Positions 26,076-35,618 of a stretch of DNA of 64,000 nt are shown here, one piece after another. How positions within the stretch are numbered: the stretch's first letter is position 1; each line of letters starts with the position of its first letter. The translations under genes and the position numbers were made by a program. This DNA is from UBA6522 sp965221035. GTDB taxonomy: Bacteria > Pseudomonadota > Gammaproteobacteria > Steroidobacterales > Rariloculaceae. The notes beneath the pieces are model-generated. The model saw only the letters and a list, made by a program, of their open reading frames with translations, had not been told where the DNA came from and did no database searches. The stretch is from NCBI GenBank assembly GCA_965221035.1, contig OZ244860.1, positions 930,001-994,000 of the forward strand, written 5' to 3'.

Positions 26076-29051
26076 ATGAAGACTAGTAGCATTTCACCGC
26101 ATGTGCCGGTAGCGATGCTGGCAATATCCACGCTGGCCGTTTTTTCCGCAAGAGCCCAGGACGACCAGGGCCAGGAACTGGAAGAAGTCGTCGTCACCGG
26201 TTCCTACCTCTATTCAGCGGTCGATTCTCCGTCCCCCGTGACGGTGGTCACCGGAGAGGACCTGATCAGCTACGCGCCGCCGGATCTCAGCAGCTTCTTC
26301 TTCGACAACGTCACCCAGAATTTCTCCAGCGCCAACATCAACCAGACCGAGAATGATGGCCAGGGTCGGGCGCGGTCCATCCGCAACGCGTCGATCAACC
26401 TGCGTGGACTGGGCGACGAGAACTCCCTCGTGGTGCTAAACGGCCGCCGCACCATCAACTATCCGGTGGCAGACGGCACCGGTTGGTACCGCACCGACAT
26501 AAATTCCATCGTGCCCCGCATCGCGGTGCAGCGCACCGAGCTGCTGCTGGACGGCGGTTCGGCGACCTTCGGCTCCGACCCGGTGGCCGGCGTGGCCAAC
26601 TTCGTGACCCGGAACAACTTCCGCGGATTCGACTTCTCGATGGACAACCGCGCCCTGGAAGAGGCCATGGACGCGAAAAACGTCACCATCGCGGCATTGT
26701 GGGGCGCGGGTGACGACAACACCAGCGTCATAGCAGCGCTTGAGTTTCACCAGGAAGATCTGATCGAACTCATCGACATTGATCCCACCTACACGGAAAT
26801 CCCGGACGTCACTCCCGAAACCGGTGTCGGCCTTGAGCCGCAACCTCATCTGGAGTATCGCCCCAGCATGGGGGGCGCCCGGTACGTGGACCCCGACTGC
26901 GGCAACCCGGCCTTCGGCACCCCGATCCGGGCTCATTGGCTGGCCTACGACGCCGACGACGGTACCGTTCGCGAGGCCGCCGACTGGGCGAGCGCCGACC
27001 AGTGCGCGCGCCCCGCCAATTTCAATTCCGCCGGCACCCTGATCAACAACAATGTCAAACAGTTGATCGCCTTCATACGTGCCGAGCACAGTTTCAACGA
27101 ATCGCTGCGCGTCAACGCCGAGGCGAACTTCAGCCGCCAACGTTTCGACGACATCGATCAATGGGGCGACAACGGTTCCAACAACTGGAGCCCGCAGCCG
27201 CTGTCCCTCGGCGCCGCCTACTCCATCCCCAGGGACAACCCCGGACTGGCCAGGGCGTTGCAGCTTCAGCCAATGTTTGGCCCGGCGCCCGGCAACGATA
27301 TCTACCAGATCGGCGAGACGCTGCCCTTCCAGCATGAAATGCCGGCTTTCAACAAGAACAACCTCTTCAGGGCGGCATTCGGCGTCGAGGGCGACATCAA
27401 CTCCAATTGGACCTGGCTACTGGACACCTCCGCCGCCTACAGCGAAGTGTCGAACGGGGTCAGGGACATCCTGACCAGCCGGTACCCGCTGGCCATTTCC
27501 GGGCTGGGCGGACCGGACTGCGACCCCGAGAGGGGTACGCCGGGACAGGGGAACTGCTTCTACTACAATCCGTTCATGAGTTCGGCGCTGCCCGATGCCG
27601 AGGCACTGGGCGTCGCCAACGATCCCCGGCTGCTGGAGTGGCTGATACCGCTCCGGGTGGACGACTTCCTGGGAACCTTCTTTCACTTCGACGCGCGCAT
27701 CACCGGGCAATTCGGCGAACTGGCGGGCGGACCCATCGGCTTGGCCGCCGGCGTCTCCTACCGCGAGGAATACGTGGAGCGGGATGCGGACACTCTGGCG
27801 AATGGTGGCAATTTCGCCAGCCTGGGAGTATTCAACGACTTCTCGGGCAAGCAGCAGGTGGACTCCGTCTACGCCGAGCTCGCCCTGCCCGTCCGTGACG
27901 ACCTCAACGTGCAGCTGGCCGCGAGGAACGAGAGTTACCAGGGCGGTTTCACCGAGCTGTCCCCGAAAATCGCGGCACTCTGGACACCCACGGACCGGCT
28001 CGTGGTGCGCGGCTCCTGGGGCACCTCGTTCAAGGGCCCGTCAATCAGCCAGGCCAACGCCGCGACGATCTTCAGCGGCATGGGCCCGCCCCGGTTGACC
28101 GTGGCAGGCACGACCTATGGCCGCGGGGGAGGCGCGCCGACATTCACCTATGAGACGACGCCCAATCCGGACCTGCTTCCGCAGACGTCGGACAACCTGT
28201 CATTCGGGTTCGACTACGAGGTCAACGAACGGGTCAGCGTGGGTGCCAGCTTCGTGCAGATCGAATTCAAGGACCTGATCACGGCGCAGACCGCCAACAA
28301 CGTCCTCTCCAACTGCGTGGTCAAGGACGCCGACGGCATCCCGCTCACGCAGACCGGATCGGCCATGAGCAGCCTGATGTATCCACTGAACCCGGACGGT
28401 TCGTGCGTCAAGGCCGTGGTGGAGATGGACCCCTCGATCGTTTTCGACGTCAATGGCGACGGCATTCTGGACACCATCACCGACAATATCGGCACGCTGG
28501 CGAACAAGCCCACCAACATCGGTTTCGTCGACACCCAGTTCCTGGACGTCCGGGCCAACATGCGGTTCGACACGCCGGCCGGGGCGGTAAGCTTCACTCC
28601 ACAGGTGACCTTCACCCTCCAGTACGACTTCCCGGTCGGCGGCGTGGCCGGGCGCGACGACCTGTGCCCGCCCCCCGAAGGCGTGTGCAGCGCCATCGGC
28701 CGCAACCTGGGGATGGGTTTCAACGGTGTGACCAACATGCCCCATTGGCAGGGCACGTTCTCCGTGGCGCTGAACAGGGGCAACCACCGCGCCCGGATTA
28801 CGCCGCGCTACCGCGATTCCCTGAACACCGCGTACGGCGACCTCTCGGACGACGCCCGGATCGGCTGGACCCATGAAGAGGGCCAATGGACACTGGCGGC
28901 GAACTACAGCTACCAGTTCCCCCAGGGGTCGAGCGTTGCGCTCACCATCAACAACCTGTTCGCGACGGACCCGCCGGAACAGTCCGGCGCGCGCTTCGAC
29001 CGCCGCAGAAGGGAGTACGGCCTGCAGTTCAGGCACTCTTTCGAGAATTAG
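26076..29051 (+). CDS. TonB-dependent outer-membrane receptor 3
   Basis: A 991-residue receptor with a signal peptide (MKTSSISPHVPVAMLAISTLAVFSARAQ) and the TonB-box-like LEEVVVTGSYL. The plug (SPSPVTVVTGEDL...LRGLGDENSLVVLNGRR... LLLDGGSATFGSDPVAGVANFVTR) belongs to the group with a serine/proline-rich link after VVVTGS, often seen in marine heterotrophs. The barrel is long and has cysteine pairs in loops (DPDCGNPAFG, ADQCARPANF, GNCFYYNPF). It ends FRHSFEN. It is transcribed away from receptor 2 and toward the amidohydrolase, whose stop lies 45 bp away on the other strand. Ligand unknown; the neighbouring exported amidohydrolase suggests an organic substrate. Confidence 0.9.
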   Translation: MKTSSISPHVPVAMLAISTLAVFSARAQDDQGQELEEVVVTGSYLYSAVDSPSPVTVVTGEDLISYAPPDLSSFFFDNVTQNFSSANINQTENDGQGRARSIRNASINLRGLGDENSLVVLNGRRTINYPVADGTGWYRTDINSIVPRIAVQRTELLLDGGSATFGSDPVAGVANFVTRNNFRGFDFSMDNRALEEAMDAKNVTIAALWGAGDDNTSVIAALEFHQEDLIELIDIDPTYTEIPDVTPETGVGLEPQPHLEYRPSMGGARYVDPDCGNPAFGTPIRAHWLAYDADDGTVREAADWASADQCARPANFNSAGTLINNNVKQLIAFIRAEHSFNESLRVNAEANFSRQRFDDIDQWGDNGSNNWSPQPLSLGAAYSIPRDNPGLARALQLQPMFGPAPGNDIYQIGETLPFQHEMPAFNKNNLFRAAFGVEGDINSNWTWLLDTSAAYSEVSNGVRDILTSRYPLAISGLGGPDCDPERGTPGQGNCFYYNPFMSSALPDAEALGVANDPRLLEWLIPLRVDDFLGTFFHFDARITGQFGELAGGPIGLAAGVSYREEYVERDADTLANGGNFASLGVFNDFSGKQQVDSVYAELALPVRDDLNVQLAARNESYQGGFTELSPKIAALWTPTDRLVVRGSWGTSFKGPSISQANAATIFSGMGPPRLTVAGTTYGRGGGAPTFTYETTPNPDLLPQTSDNLSFGFDYEVNERVSVGASFVQIEFKDLITAQTANNVLSNCVVKDADGIPLTQTGSAMSSLMYPLNPDGSCVKAVVEMDPSIVFDVNGDGILDTITDNIGTLANKPTNIGFVDTQFLDVRANMRFDTPAGAVSFTPQVTFTLQYDFPVGGVAGRDDLCPPPEGVCSAIGRNLGMGFNGVTNMPHWQGTFSVALNRGNHRARITPRYRDSLNTAYGDLSDDARIGWTHEEGQWTLAANYSYQFPQGSSVALTINNLFATDPPEQSGARFDRRRREYGLQFRHSFEN

Positions 29052-29079
29052 GGGCCGTTGCGAGAATCAGGAGTCGTTG
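29042..29079. repeat. 19-bp tandem duplication spanning the receptor 3 stop codon
   Basis: CGAGAATTAGGGGCCGTTG (29042-29060) is followed directly by CGAGAATCAGGAGTCGTTG (29061-29079). The first copy contains the stop TAG; the second has CAG at that place. It fills most of the convergent gap. Confidence 0.7.
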
Positions 29080-29095
29080 GCACGACCCCGGAAAG

Positions 29096-30826
29096 CTACA
29101 ACGCCTCGTGGACGATCCGCCCGTCCACCATGGTCAGTACCGAGTTGAGGTCCCGGATCTCGTCCGCCGGTATGGTCATGTAATCCCGGTCGAGCACGAC
29201 GAGATCGGCCAGCTTGCCGACCTCCAGCGAGCCGAGCAGATCCTCCTTGTGCATCAGCCAGGCATTGGAGCGCGTGTGGGCGATCAGCGCTTCCTCGCGG
29301 GTCAGCGTGCCGTGACGGAAGTAAGGCTGCCCCGCGGTATCCTTGCCCGAAACGACCCAATAGAGCGTGAAGAACGGCGAGTCGTGGGCCACCACCTGGG
29401 CGTCGGAGCCGAGGCCGAAGGGGATGCCGATTTCCTGGTACCAGCGGATCGGCGGCGCGTCCTGCTTCGCCAGCAACGCGGCCCGAGTGGCGTTGGCATT
29501 ACGCGTCTGCGGTGAACTCATGGCGGCAGAACTGTGCAGCGCGACAGCCATGCCCAGCGCCTTCGCCCGTTCGATGGTCGCCCGCGACAGCCCCTGGGCA
29601 TGCTCGAAACGCCAGCGCAGATGGGTGATGGGATAGGTCTCGTTGATCTCCTCGTAGATGTCCAGCATCTGATTGACGGTGATGTCGCGGTTGACGTGCT
29701 CGTTCACCTGCCAGCCGTGCTGCGCCGCGGCGGTGGCGATCAGCCGGAACTGTTCCATCAGGTCGTCCGGATAGGGCCGCTCGCCCATGCCGTAGGTGTC
29801 CGACACAGGCAGGTAGACATGCTCCCCGAAATGCAGCATCTGGTACATCTCGGGACCCGAAAACGGTCGGTGGATGCCAAGTCCCGCAACGATCCCCGGA
29901 ACTTCCTCCGGTGTCCACGCGCTCACGTTCCTGCCGAAGTGCGGCGGGTAGTAGATGCGCATGTCCAGCTCACCAGTGTCCACCAGGTGCTCCCGGATGT
30001 ACTCCAGGGCCTCCTCCGGAAACTCCGGCCCGTTGTAGGTCATGGAGGTGGTGACGCCCAGCTTGAGGTAGTCCGCGATCTCGGCCTTGAGTCCCTCCAC
30101 CACCGTTTCGCCGGTGACTTCGGGGAACAACGGCCGCAATTGCCACTTGAGGAAAATGCTGCCGGTGAACTTGCCGGTGACGTTTCCGTCGGCGTCGCGC
30201 CAGATGCGCCCTCCCGTCTCCGGCCCTGGTTCCGGCATGTCGTTGGTGATGCCGCCCAGTTCCATGGCCTTGGTGTTCAGCACCGCCGTGCCCCAGCTGA
30301 TCTGGGTATACACCGGGTTATCCGGCGCCACCGCGTCTAGTTCGTCCCGGGTGAACTCGCGCTGGTCGTCCGTGAACTGCACAGGATTCCACCCGCCGAT
30401 GGCGAAGACGATATGCCCAGGCCCGTCTCCGGGTCCCAGTTCCGCCGCCTTCGCGGCGATGCGCTCCAGCGCCTCCGCGCGGGTCCGAACGCGGCCCAGG
30501 CGCACGCCGTTCGGCCAGGTCGGGGCGTTGAAGATGAGATGGTTGTGGTTGTCGATCAATCCCGGAATGGCCGTCCTGCCATCCAGGTCGATGACCCGGG
30601 TGCCGTCGCCGGCCAGGGCCCCGATTTCGTCGTTGCTTCCTACGGCGGCGATTCGGTTCCCCGTAACCGCCAAGGCCTGCGCGACCGAAAAATCCCCGTC
30701 GACGGTCAGGATCTTGCCGTTCACGAAGATCGTCTCCGGATCCTCCTGGCTCATGACCGGCAGGGCACACGCTCCGACTGCCAGCGCGACGACGACGCGC
30801 GCCCAACGACGATGCAATGAATGCAT
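29096..30826 (-). CDS. Exported amidohydrolase-superfamily enzyme (YtcJ-like)
   Basis: A 576-residue metal-dependent hydrolase with a signal peptide (MHSLHRRWARVVVALAVGACALPVMSQ), and thus periplasmic. GGAGG stands eight bases before the ATG. The N-terminal beta-sandwich starts with ETIFVNGKILTVDGDFSVAQALAVTGNRIAAVG, then the metal-site motif GLIDNHNHL, a middle section with VNEHVNRDITVNQM and HLRWRFEHAQG, and the C-terminal GSDAQVVAHDSPFFTLYWVVSG and ALIAHTRSNAWLMHKEDLLGSLEVGKLADLVVLDRD. The H-x-H motif here is NHNH, and the rest is typical of YtcJ-like amidohydrolases. The substrate is unknown. It converges on receptor 3, so it may act on the imported compound. Confidence 0.85.
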   Translation of the reverse strand: MHSLHRRWARVVVALAVGACALPVMSQEDPETIFVNGKILTVDGDFSVAQALAVTGNRIAAVGSNDEIGALAGDGTRVIDLDGRTAIPGLIDNHNHLIFNAPTWPNGVRLGRVRTRAEALERIAAKAAELGPGDGPGHIVFAIGGWNPVQFTDDQREFTRDELDAVAPDNPVYTQISWGTAVLNTKAMELGGITNDMPEPGPETGGRIWRDADGNVTGKFTGSIFLKWQLRPLFPEVTGETVVEGLKAEIADYLKLGVTTSMTYNGPEFPEEALEYIREHLVDTGELDMRIYYPPHFGRNVSAWTPEEVPGIVAGLGIHRPFSGPEMYQMLHFGEHVYLPVSDTYGMGERPYPDDLMEQFRLIATAAAQHGWQVNEHVNRDITVNQMLDIYEEINETYPITHLRWRFEHAQGLSRATIERAKALGMAVALHSSAAMSSPQTRNANATRAALLAKQDAPPIRWYQEIGIPFGLGSDAQVVAHDSPFFTLYWVVSGKDTAGQPYFRHGTLTREEALIAHTRSNAWLMHKEDLLGSLEVGKLADLVVLDRDYMTIPADEIRDLNSVLTMVDGRIVHEAL

Positions 30827-31015
30827 GGCGATTACCTCCTTCGGAATCTTGCCGTAGCTTATACCTTAAACCAGATATCGCTCCTGAAATCGCCTTGCGT
30901 TACGCTCCTGGTGCGTTATTTGAGCCTGAATGCACTCACAGATTTTGCTGACGAGTCAAACTTCCGATATCCTCAATTACCAGTACTTTCGCGTCCGACG
31001 CGAAGGGGGGAAGCC

Positions 31016-33217
31016 ATGGCTACAAGAAAAATCCTCTCTCTGAATGTTACGGGGCTTGTTTCACTCACGTTCATTGCCTGCAGTTCCGAGAACGGGCAAG
31101 CGCCAGACCAGCCGGATTCCAGTCTTCAATCACCGCCCGCCAGCGGAGTTCAAGCAGAAGGTGACGATATCGGCGGCACCGTGATCGGCCCGGGCGGTCC
31201 TGAAGCCGGAGTATGGGTCATTGCCGAGACCCATGATCTCGGGACGCGCTACGCCAAGATCGTGGTCACGGACGACCTGGGCCGTTTCCTCATTCCCGAT
31301 CTGCCCCAGGCCGATTACGATGTCTGGGTGCGCGGTTACGGCCTGGTGGATTCCGAAAAAACCCAGGCCTCTCCGGGTGGCAATCTGGACCTCATGGCGG
31401 TGCCTGCCCCCAGTGAAGCAGCGGCAGCGCACTACTACCCGGCCGGCTACTGGTTCTCCCTGCTGGAAATTCCGGCCAGGAGCGAATTTCCCGGCACCGG
31501 TCCGGCGGGTAACGGCATCAGCCCGGAAGTCGAGCACCAGGCGGACTATATCCGCCTCATCACCTCCGGCAGCTGCCTGAGCTGCCACCAGATGGGCAAT
31601 CAGGCAACGCGGGAAATACCGGCCCTGTTCAGCACTTATGAAACCTCCGCCGATGCCTGGTTGCGCCGCATCCAGTCCGGTCAGGCGGGAGCCTGGATGG
31701 TCCGCACCCTGACCGGCCTGGGATTGGAAGGCACCATCCGCATGTTCGCGGACTGGACCGACCGCATCGCCGCCGGCGAACTGCCGCCGGCGCCGGCCCG
31801 CCCCCAGGGATTGGAACGCAATGTGGTCATCACCCAATGGGACTGGGCCGATCCCACCGCCTATTTGCATGACCTGGTCTCCACCGACCGGCGCGATCCC
31901 ACCGTCAACGCCTTTGGCAAGATTTACGGAGCGCTGGAAGAAAGCGCCGACTACATACCGGTGCTCGACCCCGTCAATCACACCCTGGATCAGATTCCAT
32001 TGACCATGATGGACCCCGAAGCGGGCCCTGTCTCCAGTCCCTCCCTGGCGGAATCCCCTTACTGGGGCGATGAGGCCATCTGGGATTCCAGGGCCAACGT
32101 GCACAACCCCATGCTGGACGAACAGGGCCGAGTGTGGATCACCGCCCGGGTGCGTGGCAGGGACAACCCCGACTGGTGTCGGTCGGGCTCGGATCATCCC
32201 TCCGCCCAGGTCTTCCCCTTGCAGGGCTCGGGACGCCAGTTGGGCGTGTACGATCCAGCCAGCGGGGAATACACTCACATCGATACCTGCTTTGGCACCC
32301 ACCACCTGATGTTCGCCGAGGATGCAGACAACACCCTGTGGACCAGCGGCGGTGGCGAGGTGATCGGTTGGCTGAACGCGAACGAATTCCTGGAAACCGG
32401 TGACGCCGCGGCCTCCCAGGGATGGACACCGTTGATCCTGGATATCAACGGCAACGGCGTGCGAGACGCGGAATACGTGGAACCCGGCGACGCCGTGGAC
32501 CCCACCAGGGACAAACGCATCGATCCCGGCAGCTTCTACGCCGTGGCTCCCGCGCCGGACGGTTCCGTGTGGGGGTCCATGCTCGGCTACCCCGGCAGCG
32601 TGGTCAGGCTGGAGCCGGGCGACAACCCCAGCGAGACCGCCCTGATCGAGTACTACGAGCTGCCGGTGGATGAGAACGGCGACCCCATCGAGGGGTTCAC
32701 CCCCCGAGGCATGGACATCGACCGCGATGGCGTAGCCTGGGTGGCCCTGGCCAGCGGCCACATGGGCAGATTCGACCGCCGCGAATGCGAAGGCCCCTTG
32801 AACGGTCCCCAGGCCACCGGTCAGCACTGCCCCGAGGGCTGGAGCTTCCACACGGAGCCCCTGCCTCAATTCAGGAACCTGGACGGGTCCGGCAGTTCCG
32901 AAGGCAGCTACTATACCTGGGTAGACCAGTTCAACACCCTGGGTCTCGGGGATAATATCCCCATCAACACCGGCAACCAGAGCGGCGCCTTGCTGGTGCT
33001 CAGAGACGGCGAGTGGGTGAGAATGCGCGTGCCCTACCCCTTGGGCTTCTATACCAAGTGGATGGACGGGCGCATCGACGATCCCGACGCCGGCTGGAAA
33101 GGCCGGGGCATCTGGGCTTCCTTCAGCGGCCGCGCACCCTTCCACATGGAAACCGGGGAAGGCACAACCGGCCAGGTATTCCACTTCCAGATGCGGCCGA
33201 ACCCGCTAAGCAACTGA
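31016..33217 (+). CDS. Heme-binding lipoprotein with carboxypeptidase-regulatory-like domain and propeller
   Basis: A 733-residue exported protein. The start at 31016 (GGGGGGAAG upstream) gives a signal peptide with lipobox TFIAC (Cys22). A regulatory-like Ig domain (IGGTVIGPGGPEAGVWVIAETHDLGTRYAKIVVTDDLGRFLIPDLPQADYDVWVRGYG) covers about residues 50-130, and a heme site CLSCH is at 187-191 followed by Met194. The rest (about 250-730) has propeller-like blades (TARVRGRDNPDWC, TLWTSGGGEVIGWL, SFYAVAPAPDGSVWGSM, GFTPRGMDIDRDGVAWVALASGHMG) resembling streptogramin-lyase-type NHL or Vgb propellers. It probably is an electron-transfer or sensing periplasmic protein; it precedes a VCBS protein 23 bp away, likely co-transcribed. 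Confidence 0.75.
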   Translation: MATRKILSLNVTGLVSLTFIACSSENGQAPDQPDSSLQSPPASGVQAEGDDIGGTVIGPGGPEAGVWVIAETHDLGTRYAKIVVTDDLGRFLIPDLPQADYDVWVRGYGLVDSEKTQASPGGNLDLMAVPAPSEAAAAHYYPAGYWFSLLEIPARSEFPGTGPAGNGISPEVEHQADYIRLITSGSCLSCHQMGNQATREIPALFSTYETSADAWLRRIQSGQAGAWMVRTLTGLGLEGTIRMFADWTDRIAAGELPPAPARPQGLERNVVITQWDWADPTAYLHDLVSTDRRDPTVNAFGKIYGALEESADYIPVLDPVNHTLDQIPLTMMDPEAGPVSSPSLAESPYWGDEAIWDSRANVHNPMLDEQGRVWITARVRGRDNPDWCRSGSDHPSAQVFPLQGSGRQLGVYDPASGEYTHIDTCFGTHHLMFAEDADNTLWTSGGGEVIGWLNANEFLETGDAAASQGWTPLILDINGNGVRDAEYVEPGDAVDPTRDKRIDPGSFYAVAPAPDGSVWGSMLGYPGSVVRLEPGDNPSETALIEYYELPVDENGDPIEGFTPRGMDIDRDGVAWVALASGHMGRFDRRECEGPLNGPQATGQHCPEGWSFHTEPLPQFRNLDGSGSSEGSYYTWVDQFNTLGLGDNIPINTGNQSGALLVLRDGEWVRMRVPYPLGFYTKWMDGRIDDPDAGWKGRGIWASFSGRAPFHMETGEGTTGQVFHFQMRPNPLSN

Positions 33218-33240
33218 CGATTCACACCAGAGGTACTGAG

Positions 33241-34587
33241 ATGAACAGAATTCAGCACGTCGCAGCATTGATATTCACCTACTTGTTCCTGACGGTCGGC
33301 GCCCAGGCAAACGACTTCGTTCTTCGTGAATTTGAAAAACAGGAACTGACCCCCGCCTATTGGTCGGAAGGTGCCGATTTCGGCGACTTCAATCAGGATG
33401 GTCACCAGGATGTCGTCAGCGGACCACACATATTCCTGGGACCCGATTTCAATCACCGTTACGAATACTATCCGGCGGTGGCACCGACCAAGCGGCTTCC
33501 AAACGATCATTCGATTTACTCCAATGACAATTTCTTTTCGTGGGTCCTTGATTTCAATGCGGACGGCTGGCCCGATATCCTGACGGTGGGACTTCCCAAT
33601 ACCGAGGCTTTCTGGTACCAGAACCCGGGCTACTCCTTCAGTGGGCCGGCCCCGGACCAGCCGGACCACTGGGCGCGCCACCTGGTAATAGATCGTGTTG
33701 CCAACGAAGCGCCTGAATTCGTGGACATCACCGGTGACGGGGTGCCTGAACTTTTGATGGCCTACAGCAGACATTACGGCTATGCCTCGCCGAACCCGGT
33801 AGCTCCGACTCTACCTTGGATCTTCCGCCCGATTTCGACCAGCGACGAGGTGGTTCATCACTACACGCACGGCCTGGGCTACGGGGATGTCGACGGCGAC
33901 GGACGCACCGACGTTCTGCACGGGGATGGATGGTTGCAACAACCCGACTCCCTGCAAGGCGACCCGGATTGGGCTTTTCACCCCTTCCCCTTCGCCGATC
34001 GTGGGGGAGACGGGCTTTTCGATGGTTTGAGGGGGGGAGCCCAGATGTACGCCTATGACGTGAATGGCGACGGGCTCAACGACGTCATCACGAGCCTGGA
34101 CGCTCATGGTTGGGGCCTGAGCTGGTTCGAACAGAGCCGTACCGGAGATGCGATCACCTTCCAGGAGCACGTTATTCTGAGCAAGGAGGAGACGAATACC
34201 GACAACCCTTATGGTGTTCAATTCTCACAGCTCCACGCGGTAGAGCTTGCCGACATCGATGGCGACGGCCTGAACGACATTGTGACCGGAAAGACCTACC
34301 GGGCTCACGACTTCGGCGACCCAGGGTCCCGACAGGCCCCGGTGATCTATTGGTTCCAGCTCACGCGCCAGGATGGCCAGGCAGAATTCGTTCCTCACCT
34401 GATCGACGACCAGGCGGGCATCGGACGGCGGCTGGTAAGCGGAGACCTGAATGGAGATGGGCTGATCGATCTGGTGGTCGGCAACAAGTTTGGGACGTTT
34501 GTATTTACCCAAACGGTTCGAAATGTCGACCAGGAGGAATGGGAACAGGCACAGCCTGTCCGCAGCCAGGACATTCGGCCGCTATGA
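33241..34587 (+). CDS. Exported VCBS/FG-GAP repeat protein
   Basis: A 448-residue secreted protein with signal peptide MNRIQHVAALIFTYLFLTVGAQA. It contains repeated Ca2+-loop motifs of FG-GAP blades: DFNQDGHQDVV, DFNADGWPDIL, DITGDGVPELL, DVDGDGRTDVL, DVNGDGLNDVI, DIDGDGLNDIV and DLNGDGLIDLV, seven in all, as in a seven-bladed propeller. No enzyme motif or heme site was seen. It follows the heme lipoprotein by 23 bp on the same strand. Its last codons overlap those of the galM gene (converging) by six bases. It is related in architecture, but not orientation, to the cytochrome-VCBS protein at 19.7-21.3 kb. Confidence 0.8.
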   Translation: MNRIQHVAALIFTYLFLTVGAQANDFVLREFEKQELTPAYWSEGADFGDFNQDGHQDVVSGPHIFLGPDFNHRYEYYPAVAPTKRLPNDHSIYSNDNFFSWVLDFNADGWPDILTVGLPNTEAFWYQNPGYSFSGPAPDQPDHWARHLVIDRVANEAPEFVDITGDGVPELLMAYSRHYGYASPNPVAPTLPWIFRPISTSDEVVHHYTHGLGYGDVDGDGRTDVLHGDGWLQQPDSLQGDPDWAFHPFPFADRGGDGLFDGLRGGAQMYAYDVNGDGLNDVITSLDAHGWGLSWFEQSRTGDAITFQEHVILSKEETNTDNPYGVQFSQLHAVELADIDGDGLNDIVTGKTYRAHDFGDPGSRQAPVIYWFQLTRQDGQAEFVPHLIDDQAGIGRRLVSGDLNGDGLIDLVVGNKFGTFVFTQTVRNVDQEEWEQAQPVRSQDIRPL

Positions 34588-35565
34588 ATCTGCCGCAATA
34601 AAGCGGTAGCGCGTCGTCTGGGAATAGCGCTCTCCCGGCACAAGCAGGGTGGCGGGAAAGGCGGGTTGATTGGGTGTATCCGGAAAGTGCTGGGGCTCAA
34701 GGCACAGGCCAAGGTGCGGCGCGAACGGCGGTCCAAGTTTCTGCCCGCCGTATACCTGAAGCCCGGGGCACGTTGTCGTCACTCGCAAGCGCAGGTCGCC
34801 GTTCGGGCTCTCGAGCTCGGCACGGCCTCCGGATTCGCCCAGAACATAGTTGAAGTCCATCCCGTCGGCGCGCACGACCAACGGGTGACGCGACCCGATG
34901 ACATCACGCAGCGCCGCCGGCTGGCGCAGGTCCAGTCCGGATCCGGTGACATCAAGGAGTTCGCCGGTCGGCAGCAGTTCGTCGTTGACCTCAAGTATCT
35001 GGTGGCTGGCAACTTGCAGCCGATGTTCGAGTACATCGGCACCGCCGGCCGCGAGATTGAAATAGGCGTGGTTGGTCATGTTGACATGTGTCGGCCGGTC
35101 GGATTCAGCTTCGAGATGGATCAGCAGCTCGCGTTCATCCGTCCAGCGGTATGTGACGCTCGCCTCGAGCGTTCCGGGGTAGCCCTGGTCACCATCCACT
35201 GATTGGAACCGAAACCGCCCCGTATCGTCAGGGACCGCCGCATCGATCGACCAGTACCTGTTGTGAAAGCCGCCCGCACCGCCGTGCAGGTGGTTTTCCC
35301 CCTCGTTGGCATCGAGCGGATATTCGACACCACCGAGGTTGAAGCGCGCGCCGGCGATGCGGTTGCAGGTACGCCCGACGGTGGCGCCCATGAAGTAAGG
35401 GTCGGTGAGGTTACCAGCGCGATCTTCATAACCGAGTATCACGTTGCGCATGCCACCGGGCAGCCGCAGTTCGATGCGTGTCAGTCGCGCGCCGTAATTC
35501 AGCAGCGTGACACGGTCGCCGCGGGCGTTTCGCAGAACACGCTCCGTCAAGCTGTCCGTCGCCAT
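34582..35565 (-). CDS. galM: Aldose 1-epimerase (mutarotase)
   Basis: A 327-residue cytosolic enzyme that interconverts alpha and beta anomers of aldoses, here probably xylose. Motifs are in order: LRNARGDRVTLLNYGARLTRIELRLPGG, RTCNRIAGARF, HLHGGAGGFHNRYW (catalytic His of the first site), THVNMTNHAYFNLAAGG (second His) and EVNDELLPTGELLDV. It has no signal peptide, so it acts in the cytoplasm. It is the last gene of the xylose operon (xylB-xylA-galM) with 53 bp between it and xylA. The end region overlaps the VCBS gene on the other strand by six bases. Confidence 0.9.
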   Translation of the reverse strand: MATDSLTERVLRNARGDRVTLLNYGARLTRIELRLPGGMRNVILGYEDRAGNLTDPYFMGATVGRTCNRIAGARFNLGGVEYPLDANEGENHLHGGAGGFHNRYWSIDAAVPDDTGRFRFQSVDGDQGYPGTLEASVTYRWTDERELLIHLEAESDRPTHVNMTNHAYFNLAAGGADVLEHRLQVASHQILEVNDELLPTGELLDVTGSGLDLRQPAALRDVIGSRHPLVVRADGMDFNYVLGESGGRAELESPNGDLRLRVTTTCPGLQVYGGQKLGPPFAPHLGLCLEPQHFPDTPNQPAFPATLLVPGERYSQTTRYRFIAADS

Positions 35566-35618
35566 CGTGTCGCTTGCCTGGTGCCTGTACAGATTACGAT
35601 ACCCGCTTCACCAGACGC

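Noticed and set aside
30821..31015. Upstream extension of the heme lipoprotein
   Set aside because: The first ATG overlaps the divergent amidohydrolase start, and the lipobox signal begins at 31016.
34582..34587. Frameshift suspicion at the overlap of the VCBS and galM genes
   Set aside because: Both frames end with normal stops and complete domains; a six-base convergent overlap is enough to explain it.
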